Source of the DNA: Aliikangiella sp965214955
Lineage (GTDB): Bacteria; Pseudomonadota; Gammaproteobacteria; Enterobacterales; Kangiellaceae
Length of the DNA stretch: 64,000 nucleotides
Assembly (NCBI GenBank): GCA_965214955.1
Contig: CBDCCU010000009.1
Coordinates: 620,001-684,000, forward strand
Direction: 5' to 3'
Each line of letters starts with the position of its first letter. Position 1 is the stretch's first letter. Shown here piece after piece: positions 54,801 to 62,264 of this stretch. Position numbers and translations under genes: made by a program. The notes beneath the pieces were generated by a model that saw only the letters and a list, made by a program, of their open reading frames with translations, ran no database searches and had not been told where the DNA came from.

Positions 54801-57141
54801 TAAAGAAGCGAATGTTGGTTTAGCCAATAATCATAATGTGTTAATGGCTAGGCTTTCACCCGCAACCATTTATTATGCCAAGGTAACTGCTTATAACATT
54901 GCTGGTGATAGCATAGAAGGTGATGTCTTTAGTTTTACCACTTCGGCGCTTAATGATGTAATTGATAGTGACTTAGACGGCATTACCGATGTGTGGGAAA
55001 TTTTAAATAATCTCGATCCTCAAAATGCTTTAGACGCATCAGAAGATAGTGATAATGATGGACTCACTAATCTTGAAGAGTTTGAAGCAAACTCTAACCC
55101 ATTTGATCCCGATAGCGATAACGATGGAATGCCTGACGGTTGGGAAGTTGATCATGGGCTCGATCCCAATGACGCATCAGATGCCGATAGTGACCGAGAT
55201 GGAAATGGCGAGTCTAATTTAGATGAATATTTAAATGCGATAGATACTACTGCACCGGTGATTAGTTTAAGTGAACTTGCCACCATTAATGCAACGGGCT
55301 TGTTAACGCCAATTACAAATACCGGTGTAACTGTAAGCGACGATCAAGACAGTTCGGTAACGGTTTCTATTGTTGGCGCATTAGCCAGAGCTTCGGGTAG
55401 CCATGTGGTTTATTGGCAAGCCGAAGACAGTGCGGGTAACAAAGCTTTAGCTTCGCAAATTGTAAATATTAATCCCATTTTAATGATCAAAGAAAAACAA
55501 TATGTTGCCGAGGGCAATAGTGTTGAACTGAATTTTGAATTATTAGGTGATGCGCCAGTTTATCCTGTTGACATTGCACTGAGTTATAGTGGTGACGTGA
55601 GCGCTGAAGACTTTGAAAATGCGCCTGCTTCTTTAAGCATCGAAAGCGGAAGAGCGGGCAGTATTCGTTTTGATGTTTTAGCCGATAGCACAGTCGAAGG
55701 TGAAGAGTCGTTAGTAGTTAATTTAGATAGCTTAACCAATGCAACCTTTGGTTTGTTTGCTAGTCACGAAATGATCATTACAGAGTCGAACCTGCCCGCT
55801 AACTTGCAACTGGCAATGACTCAAAATGGTTTGCCTGTTTCTACCGCTACTCGTGATGGTGGAAATGTCGAAGTCACTTTAACCATTGTTGATCCCAATG
55901 GAGAAGACACTCACAACGTTAATTGGGGATTAACCGATGAGTTGATTACTGATCTCGATAGTGAGGCTTTAACACTCACCTTCGATCCCGCCCAGTTGAC
56001 CCAAAGAGTTTATGCTATTGGTGCGACAGTGAGCGATTCTGGAACACCCGTTGAAAGCGCGGCAATAACCGCTAGTTTAAAAGTAATTGACACTGCACCA
56101 GAATTGCTTGCCAGCGAAGACTCTGATGGTGATGGTATTTCTGATCTCGACGAAGGATTCCAAGATAGTGATGGCGATGGGGTTGCCGATTATCTCGATA
56201 GTACCAGTGTGAGTAATCTTATCCAATTAGTTGAAGAAACAAGTAACAATGATGGAACATTCTGGATGGAGTCTGAGCCAGGACTATCCATTGCCTTAGG
56301 TAATGTTGCGTTAAATAACGGCAATGGTGTTGCAAGTGTTGATGAAGATGATTTAGCAAGTGTTGCACCTTATGATACTTTAGGTGATGACGAAGGCTTC
56401 GATATAATCGCTGATTTATTCGACTTTGTGATCACTGGATTAGCCCGTGCGGGTGAATCGGTACAAGTGGTCATTCCGCAAACAAGCCAAATTCCAGCTA
56501 ACGCATCTTATCGTAAGCTTCATCCTGTTAATGGCTGGCAAGGGTTTGTGGTTAATAACCGTAATGCTATTTACTCAGCCGCAGGTAGCGAAGGTGCTTG
56601 TCCATCACCTGGAGATAGCGCTTATAGCGCAGGGTTAACCGAGGGACATTGGTGCATTATGCTCGAAATTGAAGATGGTGGTGCTAATGATGGTGATCAG
56701 CAAGTGAACGGTAGTATTGTTGATCCTGGCGGCTTAGCCATTGCTAACCCTGCGCCAGTGGTAACTATTCCTTCAATCGCGCAATTAACGGCGGGAGATA
56801 GTATTAGTCTTAATGCTTCGGTTAACAATAATGGTAATCAAATTAGCAGTTATCAATGGACGCAGGTTTCAGGGCCTAGCGTTACCATTAATAATGCTAA
56901 TCAGCTTAATGCCAGTGTGTCTAATGCGGGGCAAGGCAATTATGAATTTAGCTTAACGGTAATTGATCAACATAACCGAAGCGTTAGCGCTTCTGTTTCT
57001 GTGGTTGTTGCCGCAGCATCGCAACCAGAGCCACCGCCTGTGAATGACTCAGGTGGCGGCGGTGGTAGCTTGCCAGTGGCTTGGTTGTTATTGTTGTTAA
57101 TGGCTAGCGTTTTAAGTACCAGAAAAAAAGGATTAAATTAA
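45892..57141 (+). CDS. Giant (~3750-residue) FN3-rich surface protein with GlyGly-CTERM anchor
   Basis: Signal peptide ~20-36 (LLVFLMLSASLSIEAA) from ATG 45892; earlier in-frame ATGs at 45841 and 45865 give a poorer N terminus. ~38-240: two carboxypeptidase-regulatory-like domains. ~250-1580: about fourteen FN3-type domains (APxIxxGPxVxxIxxTxAxVxWxTDE). ~1606-1645: (GDGGS)7 linker. ~1655-2350: a block of carboxypeptidase-regulatory-like repeats. ~2350-3015: more FN3. ~3023-3110 and ~3409-3440: thrombospondin-3-type Ca-binding D-rich repeats. ~3196-3290: Calx-beta. ~3619-3710: PKD-like. ~3721-3749: GGGGG, hydrophobic helix, RKKG, the GlyGly-CTERM rhombosortase signal. A likely adhesin or matrix protein, controlled by the c-di-GMP riboswitch. 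Confidence 0.92.
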   Translation: MKYSLVKGFKKRIFESKIFQLLVFLMLSASLSIEAAILSGQVKDQQGNPIEGANVLLFEYQGLNLVQVGSLVTVGEDGRYSWDVDDGDFVITSYFYGTDVELVGEPHIATVNSQDFNVVGDTTFDIVYNFVLLTGTVVDANGLPIAGVDFNTSKQWEGPEQGSRAKETLRSVIHQNDSSLSDADGSFSLLVFSTDDCIASDHFTDPNDCLYDITITPPSQSGFEATDILNYSINDGQSLTIELDFGDQIVPKIVAGPWVTNVSQTTVVVEWQTDEPTTATVNLDDIGGYNSPKLSRSHRVVLNQLTASTAYTGTIVSTDSAGNVSNSANISFSTLAESDSQAPWFTQQLSIKQLGATSATIEFCANEVVTATLDIGETNVVLDDLLICHEHELTGLTANTYYEVNAQITDTSGNGPINALPFEFTTASLDDDEAPVIIQAPIVTDISDTSVKISWVTNEVSTSGISINDGTVYRVLTDESLVTEHSLIVSGLTADTAYEFQVSSDDSLGNGPTHSEVSSFKTLAEPDQNAPIILGRASLQALSDSSAIIKWQTDESSSSVVRYGTSDAELNRVATQSGFVDSHQVLISDLAQNTIYYFQVESTDLSGNSVFGQIQTFQTRSSDELPPENNILGMIIDRITHQSVTVSWNTNLVSDSRIVCESLDATYEANKVETTTNHRISLTGLTANTRYWCTLYSVDIYQLVAIKVFSFSTLDGSDITAPSCQAPTITSFGTYSELLWQADELAAVSVAYREYEEGVNEDAEWIFKTDFNFSQNGLLVLTQLQANTNYQYQLTLTDLSGNVADCEVGEFNSGDGEPPLVNFTIQPQVDEIEYYSARVTWQTDIVSIGQVKIGTAENDLSLAESSNEFGLDHQVRLSDLEADTTYYLVVDAYNTNGDLTTSDTVSFTTPALPQAVSIIDGPRVVKITQTSAVVEWQTDKQANSYVSIAGVAEFSSDKLTLSHSVYVSGLTASTDYTATATSTDELGLTSDPASVNFTTLDIPDVDAPKFIEGPQVVSVSHDQVIISFCADEAVKGETTLDGKVYPLSDFKACHEQTIKGLSAGLEYTFSCSISDGDGNGPTTSENISFTTESDLDVTAPEIISGPQIIEISETTAIVIWTTNEKSNSFVALTDGENEFEFSDSELVTEHQVLLTGLTPLTEYFLTASSTDALGNGPTVSPEVSFITLGLPDTTAPEILSGPFVVDITSDSAIVVWETDEASTSLVEYGVLDSDLNLIATADSFVESHLVPLTQLSPETLYYLQVTSADVAGNSVTSEIISFTTLALEGSGGGEVVLLEITDGPNVIHATNDSLTIEWTTNLFADSRLVCVSEEGSVESSSADYKIEHQLTVNDLPSNTQFDCEVTSKTLSGDSASASLRVSTDTVADLIVPYCSGEIEIIGFGDSAQISWTASEVVNATFNYRFVDASDWQVSADTQFVEQSSQLIDELTPDSSYELQIILTDLAANIGECETITFDSGSLEEVEAPEFTVQPTVIDITENSAKVIWETQVVTTGEIRYGESSDALNQSAIDNNLTQSHSVTLTQLESGQVYYLEVDAFNINGVMATSDLVSFETLHPNNDFDDDGVPNNEDDDPFVPDDEDDDGSGDGGSGDGGSGDGGSGDGGSGDGGSGDGGSGDGGSGDDNSTPPQNFGPKLYGLVTGEGAPLPNALVSLYNNQQQLLESQLTLSDGSYSFEYLSPATYYVGVTPPANSEFSATPIQPIVVSDSDVVHWITLIGDAVTLSGYLKDNAGRVIDNTWVSLHLQTNANQVGNAVLTNNEGYFEFSVAPGTYQLRPLINVFGLQNGEQQTLPTYPVPDFAAVVYEPKNVTVEDDLQIDLIMPMAILSGTVEDSTGNPLANASINIDHQYDSGNETYYLQSYGENNGSRAITDESGNFQIALFVNQAIDLVITPPESRTDLATTSFSSVMISADSTQTFALVEGVSLSGKLTDALGRNIDHTKLTLHDQNTGMQIGHAVYTDSIGDYVFKVEAGDYKVQPHLNPLGKSLTGGNAPTYPSPEFASVRYAEENINVIGDTTLDIQLPLAILTGKTVDSAGNPISGVSIKISHIEHEGIAPNRTDYFLESDGSSSNTFAKSDANGDFTLALFIDQAFDIQLIPPFENRDFGSTLVADYSITTDTSDEFVIGEALTLSGYLRDSQGRVVDNTMLTLHDKTNHKAVDQPVFTNNLGYFEFKVGAGDYKIRPYLQATQSINSVEVSPNYLVPDFAAVYYLPDDISLSSDQEIEVTLPMSLLTGKALDINGVAVPGVKLRVEHAESEQGVSYYLENQGDDVNSNAISDTLGDFGFALYHNQTVDISVNPPELSGFAITNVEHEINQDTSEHIFLQHFDANAPQIITGPWIRQITQTTAVVEWLTDKPATSVAVVSNGLQVQSLTLTTHHSLVLSGLTPQTQYSVDVHSVDKESRSSNVETATFTTLAEPEVFPPVFEEGPVVDGITDTEFWVVFCADKPVTANVTIDETVYVINDLNVCHELLIENLTPETAYQVSVDITDADGNDPTVSQPIIATTLPTPDIQPPQILLNPMVIDISATEATVIWNTDELANSGVSYNDTANFHVVTDPSFVKEHAMQLTDLTPETTYYLTVSSTDVHGNGPTLSEQISFTTLALPDTTAPCLVGVPLIQNITHQNVVIRWWNCEPAASYVKIGTSPTELDRNEHKNGYKTFHNIAITRLEADTNYYFRIVNTDAAGNVFESETFEFKTKVVGHQGDPYFDSEVVVSDLTSHSATFSWQTDVNAMGRIVCVSATETRETSGSKYSKKHGLTLTNLSAATDYACTAYATDRKGYTAERIVLDAVARLSESSTKTSLKAVPVLSSEPVFNAYGTAATLEINIDQLSSVLVKYRQASANSWQQTGYLDVASEHVIYLADLTESTDYEVELEISNLAGEVFISSGHSFNSGSLSSLVAPSITNAAIVSSITTENALVSVATQDLSFVQISYGTQVEQLTDKEANVGLANNHNVLMARLSPATIYYAKVTAYNIAGDSIEGDVFSFTTSALNDVIDSDLDGITDVWEILNNLDPQNALDASEDSDNDGLTNLEEFEANSNPFDPDSDNDGMPDGWEVDHGLDPNDASDADSDRDGNGESNLDEYLNAIDTTAPVISLSELATINATGLLTPITNTGVTVSDDQDSSVTVSIVGALARASGSHVVYWQAEDSAGNKALASQIVNINPILMIKEKQYVAEGNSVELNFELLGDAPVYPVDIALSYSGDVSAEDFENAPASLSIESGRAGSIRFDVLADSTVEGEESLVVNLDSLTNATFGLFASHEMIITESNLPANLQLAMTQNGLPVSTATRDGGNVEVTLTIVDPNGEDTHNVNWGLTDELITDLDSEALTLTFDPAQLTQRVYAIGATVSDSGTPVESAAITASLKVIDTAPELLASEDSDGDGISDLDEGFQDSDGDGVADYLDSTSVSNLIQLVEETSNNDGTFWMESEPGLSIALGNVALNNGNGVASVDEDDLASVAPYDTLGDDEGFDIIADLFDFVITGLARAGESVQVVIPQTSQIPANASYRKLHPVNGWQGFVVNNRNAIYSAAGSEGACPSPGDSAYSAGLTEGHWCIMLEIEDGGANDGDQQVNGSIVDPGGLAIANPAPVVTIPSIAQLTAGDSISLNASVNNNGNQISSYQWTQVSGPSVTINNANQLNASVSNAGQGNYEFSLTVIDQHNRSVSASVSVVVAAASQPEPPPVNDSGGGGGSLPVAWLLLLLMASVLSTRKKGLN
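50713..50817 (+). repeat. 15-bp coding tandem repeat (GDGGS x7)
   Basis: Seven head-to-tail GGCGATGGCGGTTCA-type units encode a flexible Gly/Asp/Ser linker between the first FN3 block and the regulatory-like block of the giant protein. Only silent differences occur between units. Confidence 0.92.
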
Positions 57142-57165
57142 TCACCGAACACTAAATTTTATTTG

Positions 57166-57208
57166 GTTTTACCTGTATTATTGGCGGCTAACTAATTACA
57201 GGTAAAAC
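57166..57208. promoter_or_regulatory. 12-bp inverted repeat between the giant gene and the nuclease-phosphatase gene
   Basis: GTTTTACCTGTA (57166-57177) and TACAGGTAAAAC (57197-57208), a perfect inverted repeat with a 19-base loop. It is 25 bp after the giant gene's stop and ends 12 bp before the next start, so it may be a terminator, a regulator site, or both. No T-run follows. Confidence 0.45.
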
Positions 57209-57219
57209 TGAGTAGAAAA

Positions 57220-58827
57220 ATGAAATTTAATCAATCTATTTTAATCACTTTATTGAGCGCTCTTATCTTATTAAATGTTGCCAATAAAGCCAGTGCTGAC
57301 AGCAGGCAACTTGATAATGCCGCGCATTTAAAAGTGGTAACATGGAATACCGAGCATTTAGCTTTTCCTGCCACCAATGGTTGCAAGCCGCGTGATAAAA
57401 AAGCGCTCAAAAAGCTACAAAACTATGCTAGTTCACTCAATGCCGATGTGGTTGCTTTGCAAGAAGTGGCATCAAAAAAAGCCGTTTATCAATTGTTTCC
57501 AAAAAAAGATTGGAATGTTTATCTGTCAAGCCGAGCTAATAGCGAAAGCTATGATTGTAGAGAATCTGGTGCAACTTCAACCCAACAAAAAGTAGCATTT
57601 GCCGTACGCAAGCCACTAAAAGTGAATAATGTGATCCCTTTTTCCGAGTTAGCTCTTGAACGAGATGGACTGCGCTATGGGCTAGAATTAATTATTGAAT
57701 CTGCCCTTGGTGAAGTTGCTTTATTAAATGTGCATTTAAAAAGTGGCTGTTTTGTTGATAATTATTCTCGCTCAGATAAAGAAGCCTGCAAGGTTTTAGC
57801 CCAGCAAGCGCCAATTTTAGACAAGTGGATTGAAAATAAAGAGCAACAACAAAAGCCTTATATTGTGCTGGGTGATTTTAATCATCGTTTATCGGCAACC
57901 TACAATAATTTGACTCGCCAGCTAACCAATAATAGTAATGGCTCGGCTTCTAGCCTTGATATTACAACGCAAAATTTAATTGGTTGTCACCCTTATTACC
58001 CTGCGCCAATCGATCATATTTTGGTAGGGCACTTAAACGATGCGAATATCTCTAAATCAATAAAAGTTCGTCCGTTTAAAAATATGAAACCTAAAGCCAT
58101 GTTAAGCGATCACTGTGCCGTGTCTTTAGTGTTAACCAAACAAGATCTGCCGTTAACCAACTCGGTTAAATGGCAAACCACCAGTGCTGAATATCAATTT
58201 TTTACCGAGGCGGCTTATCAGCAAGCCACACGCTCATTAAAAAAACTTGCACCTAAAAACGCTTGGGTTGTGGTTATGGATATTGATGAAACTGTTTTAG
58301 ACAACAGTGCTTACCAAGTTAACATTGATAAAGCGGGCAAAAAATTTACTTCAAAAAGTTGGGATGATTGGGTTATTTCTGAAAAAGCCACTTTAGTTCC
58401 AGGGGTGAAAAAGTTTATTGAGTCGGTATTACAGCAAGGCGGAAAATTAGCGCTAGTGACTAACCGTTCGCGTGAATTAGATAACTACACATGGAATAAC
58501 TTAAAGTCGCTTGATATTCCTGTTTCGGTAGAAAATACTTGCTTAATGGGACGCACTAAAGAAGATAAAACGGCGATTGATCATAAACAAATTAAAAATG
58601 ATAAAGACTTAAGGCGTCAACAAGTAACTAATGGAACCGCCAGTTGTTTTCATCCTAAAAAAGGTAGACATAGTGAATTTTCTAAACAGCAAATTGTGAT
58701 GCAAGTTGGCGATAATATCGAAGATTTTGCCGGTGTTGTTCAACATGATGCAGACATTGAAGCTTTGATTAAACGCTCGGGTGTTGATTTAATTTTATTG
58801 CCAAACCCAATGTATGGTTCTTGGTAA
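57220..58827 (+). CDS. Secreted endonuclease/exonuclease/phosphatase fused to a HAD acid phosphatase
   Basis: 535 residues. Signal peptide to ~26 (LLNVANKASA). ~38-300: EEP nuclease-like domain with VVTWNTEHLAF, VVALQEVAS, LLNVHLKSGC, IVLGDFNHRLS and the final SDHCAVSL; the Asn, Glu, Asp-x-Asn and Asp-His catalytic set is present. ~320-530: P4/class-B-type acid phosphatase with DMDIDETVLDNS-like VVMDIDETVLDNSAYQ (two Asp of DxDxT), LVTNRS and QVGDNIEDF. One exported chain would cut nucleic acids and release phosphate from the products, a phosphate- or nucleoside-scavenging role. Paired Cys suggest extracytoplasmic folding. No Pho box was identified. Confidence 0.88.
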   Translation: MKFNQSILITLLSALILLNVANKASADSRQLDNAAHLKVVTWNTEHLAFPATNGCKPRDKKALKKLQNYASSLNADVVALQEVASKKAVYQLFPKKDWNVYLSSRANSESYDCRESGATSTQQKVAFAVRKPLKVNNVIPFSELALERDGLRYGLELIIESALGEVALLNVHLKSGCFVDNYSRSDKEACKVLAQQAPILDKWIENKEQQQKPYIVLGDFNHRLSATYNNLTRQLTNNSNGSASSLDITTQNLIGCHPYYPAPIDHILVGHLNDANISKSIKVRPFKNMKPKAMLSDHCAVSLVLTKQDLPLTNSVKWQTTSAEYQFFTEAAYQQATRSLKKLAPKNAWVVVMDIDETVLDNSAYQVNIDKAGKKFTSKSWDDWVISEKATLVPGVKKFIESVLQQGGKLALVTNRSRELDNYTWNNLKSLDIPVSVENTCLMGRTKEDKTAIDHKQIKNDKDLRRQQVTNGTASCFHPKKGRHSEFSKQQIVMQVGDNIEDFAGVVQHDADIEALIKRSGVDLILLPNPMYGSW

Positions 58828-58837
58828 TTCATTTATT

Positions 58838-58873
58838 TTGCACCGCTAAAACTATAGCGGTGCAAGATTTTTA
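58838..58873. terminator. Intrinsic terminator between convergent genes
   Basis: TTGCACCGCT-AAAACTAT-AGCGGTGCAA, a perfect 10-bp stem, followed by GATTTTT on the plus strand. It serves the nuclease-phosphatase gene and, with A-rich flanks on the other side, possibly the convergent LytTR gene. Confidence 0.85.
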
Positions 58874-58890
58874 AAAAATAAAAAAACAAA

Positions 58891-60402
58891 TTATGATTCT
58901 CCAACAACGCCTCGAACTTTAGGCATTATTCTTCTACTCACTGGCACTTCAAACTCACCTTCTAGCAATAAATAGCCGCTACTGGTTTTGGTTAATAACG
59001 AGCTGATAAAATGGGTGTTCACTAAATATGAGCGATGAACCCTTAAAAAAGTTGAAGGTAAAAGCGCTTCAATTTGTTTTAAATTACCACTAAATAAAAC
59101 CTGTTTTTTATCACTTAAATTAATTTCAACATAATCACCTGCTGCTTTGCAGAAAGCAATTTTATCGCTGGCAATAAGTTCTATTTTTCCCGCACTGCTG
59201 ATCTTTATTTTTTGCGGTTGAATTTTTTGTTGGTTTTGTTCTAGCGTAAATTGAAGTTTTTCCATTTGCGCGCTTTCTAGTTGTCGTTGTTTTTGTTCGC
59301 TATTGAGTTTTAGCGCTTGTTGAATAAATAAAACAATCAGTACGCTAGTGATAATGTAATAAAAAAGGCTATCGTGAAAACGAGTGAAAGTGAACAAAAT
59401 TGTCACACAAAAAGCGCCAAATACTAGGCTTAATAGTAAGTGCTCTTTATTGGGAAGCTTAAAAGATTTTATCACTAGCAATAGCGTGCATAAACCGCTC
59501 GGCAGTAATATGGCAATGGCGGTTTTATTATCAAACCCCGGTGTGAAAAGTATAAACAAAAGAGTAAGTGCCGATGATAAACCTATCCATAGGGTTTTAC
59601 GGTTGAGCGATAACTTTAAAACAATATAACTCAATAAGCAGATCCCAAAACCATAAGCAAATAGCACGATGGCTAATAACCTTAAATCGTGTAATGGATA
59701 GTCATAAGAGAAAAGTGCCCGTGATATTTCAGCCAATAATTGAAGTACCGCTAGGCTTGTCATGGCTAAAAATAATAAATTAGTTTTTCTTTGCTGCGGG
59801 CTAAAACTTGCCACTAAAAAATAGATAGCAGCTAAAACTAATGCGCCTAAAGGAATAAGCGAAGGGCTTAAATTACGATGAACAAAATAGTCTGAATCGG
59901 CATAAGCACCAAAGCCAATAAAATTAACCGGCGCGCTCAGAGTTAAAAATCCATGGTGAGCAGAAAGCTTTAATATCAGCTGGTTTGTCTTTTTAAGGTG
60001 TTGAGGTGAGAGATAAAAGGCTGCATCAATTTTTCCTGCAACTTCATTTTTAGGCTCAATGGCAGGTTTTCCATTATTACCGATAAACTCACCATTAAAA
60101 TAAACTTCGCTCGATGTTTTTCCAGAAATATAAATACTGTAAGGCGATAGATTAAGCAGAATAGGTTCAGGCAGTTCAATGGTTGCTTTTACCCAAATGG
60201 CTTTGCGTTGAGGATTGATTTTATGAGCGCTAACTCTCTGACAATTTGGCTCATTAAAAGTAGGAAGCCTATTGGTATTATCAACAACAGGACAAACAGT
60301 CACTTCATTTAAGTTAATTGAGATCAACTGCCAAGCGCTAACCGAAGGACTAGCGCAACTAAAAATAAAGCTAATTAATATAAGTGAAAACCATTTATTC
60401 AT
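58891..60402 (-). CDS. Membrane-bound LytTR transcription regulator with 7TM sensor
   Basis: 503 residues. Signal peptide ending near SVSA, a ~150-residue periplasmic beta-rich sensor domain (QRKAIWVKATIELPEP...VYFNGEFIGNNGKP) as in 7TMR-DISM proteins, seven membrane helices (~175-375), a short coiled coil, and a C-terminal LytTR DNA-binding domain (KIELIASDKIAFCKAAGDYVEI...FLRVHRSYLVNTHFI). There is no kinase or receiver, so signal passes directly from the membrane to DNA. Convergent with the nuclease-phosphatase gene; its targets are unknown. Confidence 0.88.
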   Translation of the reverse strand: MNKWFSLILISFIFSCASPSVSAWQLISINLNEVTVCPVVDNTNRLPTFNEPNCQRVSAHKINPQRKAIWVKATIELPEPILLNLSPYSIYISGKTSSEVYFNGEFIGNNGKPAIEPKNEVAGKIDAAFYLSPQHLKKTNQLILKLSAHHGFLTLSAPVNFIGFGAYADSDYFVHRNLSPSLIPLGALVLAAIYFLVASFSPQQRKTNLLFLAMTSLAVLQLLAEISRALFSYDYPLHDLRLLAIVLFAYGFGICLLSYIVLKLSLNRKTLWIGLSSALTLLFILFTPGFDNKTAIAILLPSGLCTLLLVIKSFKLPNKEHLLLSLVFGAFCVTILFTFTRFHDSLFYYIITSVLIVLFIQQALKLNSEQKQRQLESAQMEKLQFTLEQNQQKIQPQKIKISSAGKIELIASDKIAFCKAAGDYVEINLSDKKQVLFSGNLKQIEALLPSTFLRVHRSYLVNTHFISSLLTKTSSGYLLLEGEFEVPVSRRIMPKVRGVVGES

Positions 60403-60574
60403 AGCTTGTACTATAGCGATAAATCACTCATTTTGTTCAACCATTTAAAGAAAAATGCCTACCGCTTAAAGGGTTAAAAGGAAAATACTCTACCATTCAA
60501 AGACTTATTGCTGAAATGTGATGCTTTATCGTTAATAGTAAAGCGAAATTAATTGGCTTTATTGGGTAAATAAA

Positions 60575-62050
60575 ATGTTGTTAAAAAGAAGTTTGATGAT
60601 TTTTGCGTTAGTGATCGGTAATTTTTGGCATGATAATGTTGATAGCAAAGAGAATAGTAAAGAAAGGATCTTTGCCAATGAAAAAGCCATTCAATTTACA
60701 ATCGGTAAGCAAACAGTTGATGCTTTTAAAGGCACTATTGAGGTTTTAGAAAATCGCAATAACCCTAACAGCCGCAAAATTCCGCTTACCTATGTTCGTT
60801 TTCCTGCCACGGGCAAGGTTAAAGGTTCGCCAATTGTTTATTTGTCTGGAGGGCCTGGTGGTTCGGGAATATCTACGGCAAAGATCCCAAACTTTCGGTT
60901 TCCTCTGTTTATGGCAATGCGTGAGTTTGGTGATGTGATTGCTCTTGACCAACGCGGAACAGGTGAATCGAAAGTTGCGCCAAAGTGTCATTCAAAACAA
61001 GCTTTGCCGCTTGATAAAAAACTCAGTGAAAAACAGATTGCTCAAACTTATCAAAAAGCCGCTAAAGAATGCGTGCAGTTTTGGCAAAGCAATAAATTTG
61101 ATGTGCTGGGTTATACCAGCCTTCAAAGCGCGCATGATCTAAATGATTTACGCAAACACCTAAAGGCCGACAAACTGACTTTGTGGGGTATTTCCTATGG
61201 TAGCCACTTAGCCTTTGCCAGCATGAAAGTTATGTCAAACCATATTGATAAGGTAATTATTGCCAGTGCTGAAGGGCTTAATCAAACGGTTAAACTGCCT
61301 GCCCAAACTGATGCTTACTTTGCGCGATTACAACAAGCCATTAACCAACAGCCTAAAGCCAAACAATCTTATTCTGATCTAAAAGGTTTAATTCAGCGAG
61401 TGCATAAACAGTTAGATAAAAAGCCAATTCAATTAAATCTAGCGCAAGAAAATGGTGAGCCAATTAAGTTTTTATTTCAGCGTTTTCATATGCAAGCGAT
61501 TGCTTCGGGAATGATTGCCGATCCGCATCGTGGTGTACCTAGATTATTGAGTATGTATAGTGCACTAGATAATGGCATTACCAACTTTTTACCCTCGATT
61601 ATAAAAAGGGCAGGGTTTGATAAAGCAATCATTAGTTTTGATATTATGCCCTTTGGAATGGATATCGCATCGGGGATCACCAAGGCAAGATTAACAAAAG
61701 TGAATAAACAAGCTCAAAGCTCATTGCTAGGTAGTATTCTTAATTTTCCTATGCCGCACCTTAATAATGTTATTAAAGGCTTAGATTTAGGTGATGAGTT
61801 TAGGCAGTATCCCCAAAGCAATATTCCAACCCTTCTATTATCAGGCACGCTCGATGGCAGAACTTATGTAGAATCGCAAAAAGAGGCGACAAAAGGATTA
61901 ACTAACTTAACGCATCTTGTTGTTAAAAATGCAGGACACAATTTATTTATGCTGTCACCTAAAGTTACCGAGGCTATGCAGTTATTTATGCGAGGTGAAA
62001 AAATTAAAGATAAAACAATTGTATTTGAGCTTCCTGCGTTTGTTAAATAA
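60575..62050 (+). CDS. Alpha/beta-hydrolase of the tripeptidyl aminopeptidase / proline iminopeptidase type
   Basis: 491 residues with an N-terminal hydrophobic segment (LMIFALVIGNFW) that may be a signal or anchor. Oxyanion region YLSGGPGGSGIS, DQRGTGES, nucleophile elbow LWGISYGSHLAFA (Ser), acid in LLSGTLDGRT (Asp) and base in VVKNAGHNLF (His). The large cap domain between them is typical of S33 peptidases acting on short peptides. It may process the peptides made by the secreted subtilases, but that link is only contextual. Confidence 0.88.
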   Translation: MLLKRSLMIFALVIGNFWHDNVDSKENSKERIFANEKAIQFTIGKQTVDAFKGTIEVLENRNNPNSRKIPLTYVRFPATGKVKGSPIVYLSGGPGGSGISTAKIPNFRFPLFMAMREFGDVIALDQRGTGESKVAPKCHSKQALPLDKKLSEKQIAQTYQKAAKECVQFWQSNKFDVLGYTSLQSAHDLNDLRKHLKADKLTLWGISYGSHLAFASMKVMSNHIDKVIIASAEGLNQTVKLPAQTDAYFARLQQAINQQPKAKQSYSDLKGLIQRVHKQLDKKPIQLNLAQENGEPIKFLFQRFHMQAIASGMIADPHRGVPRLLSMYSALDNGITNFLPSIIKRAGFDKAIISFDIMPFGMDIASGITKARLTKVNKQAQSSLLGSILNFPMPHLNNVIKGLDLGDEFRQYPQSNIPTLLLSGTLDGRTYVESQKEATKGLTNLTHLVVKNAGHNLFMLSPKVTEAMQLFMRGEKIKDKTIVFELPAFVK

Positions 62051-62071
62051 AGAGCGAGACAACTCGCTCTT
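62050..62071. terminator. Hairpin at the end of the peptidase gene
   Basis: AAGAGCGAG-ACAA-CTCGCTCTT, a perfect 9-bp stem overlapping the stop codon, followed by TAAAAA; a probable but weak terminator since no T-run follows on the plus strand. Confidence 0.5.
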
Positions 62072-62264
62072 AAAAACTCCTGCCAAAGTAAAATTGCACC
62101 TAGCAGCCTGTGCTTAATGAGCACTAAGTGGTGTTACTTTTGAAGTTGCAGTCTTTTATATATTAATTAAAATATTAAAAGAAATATTTATCGACTATTG
62201 GCGTTAAGCATGGTGATTTATAAACAGCCCTTTATTTTTTAAAAGAAGATCAACAAATAACTCA

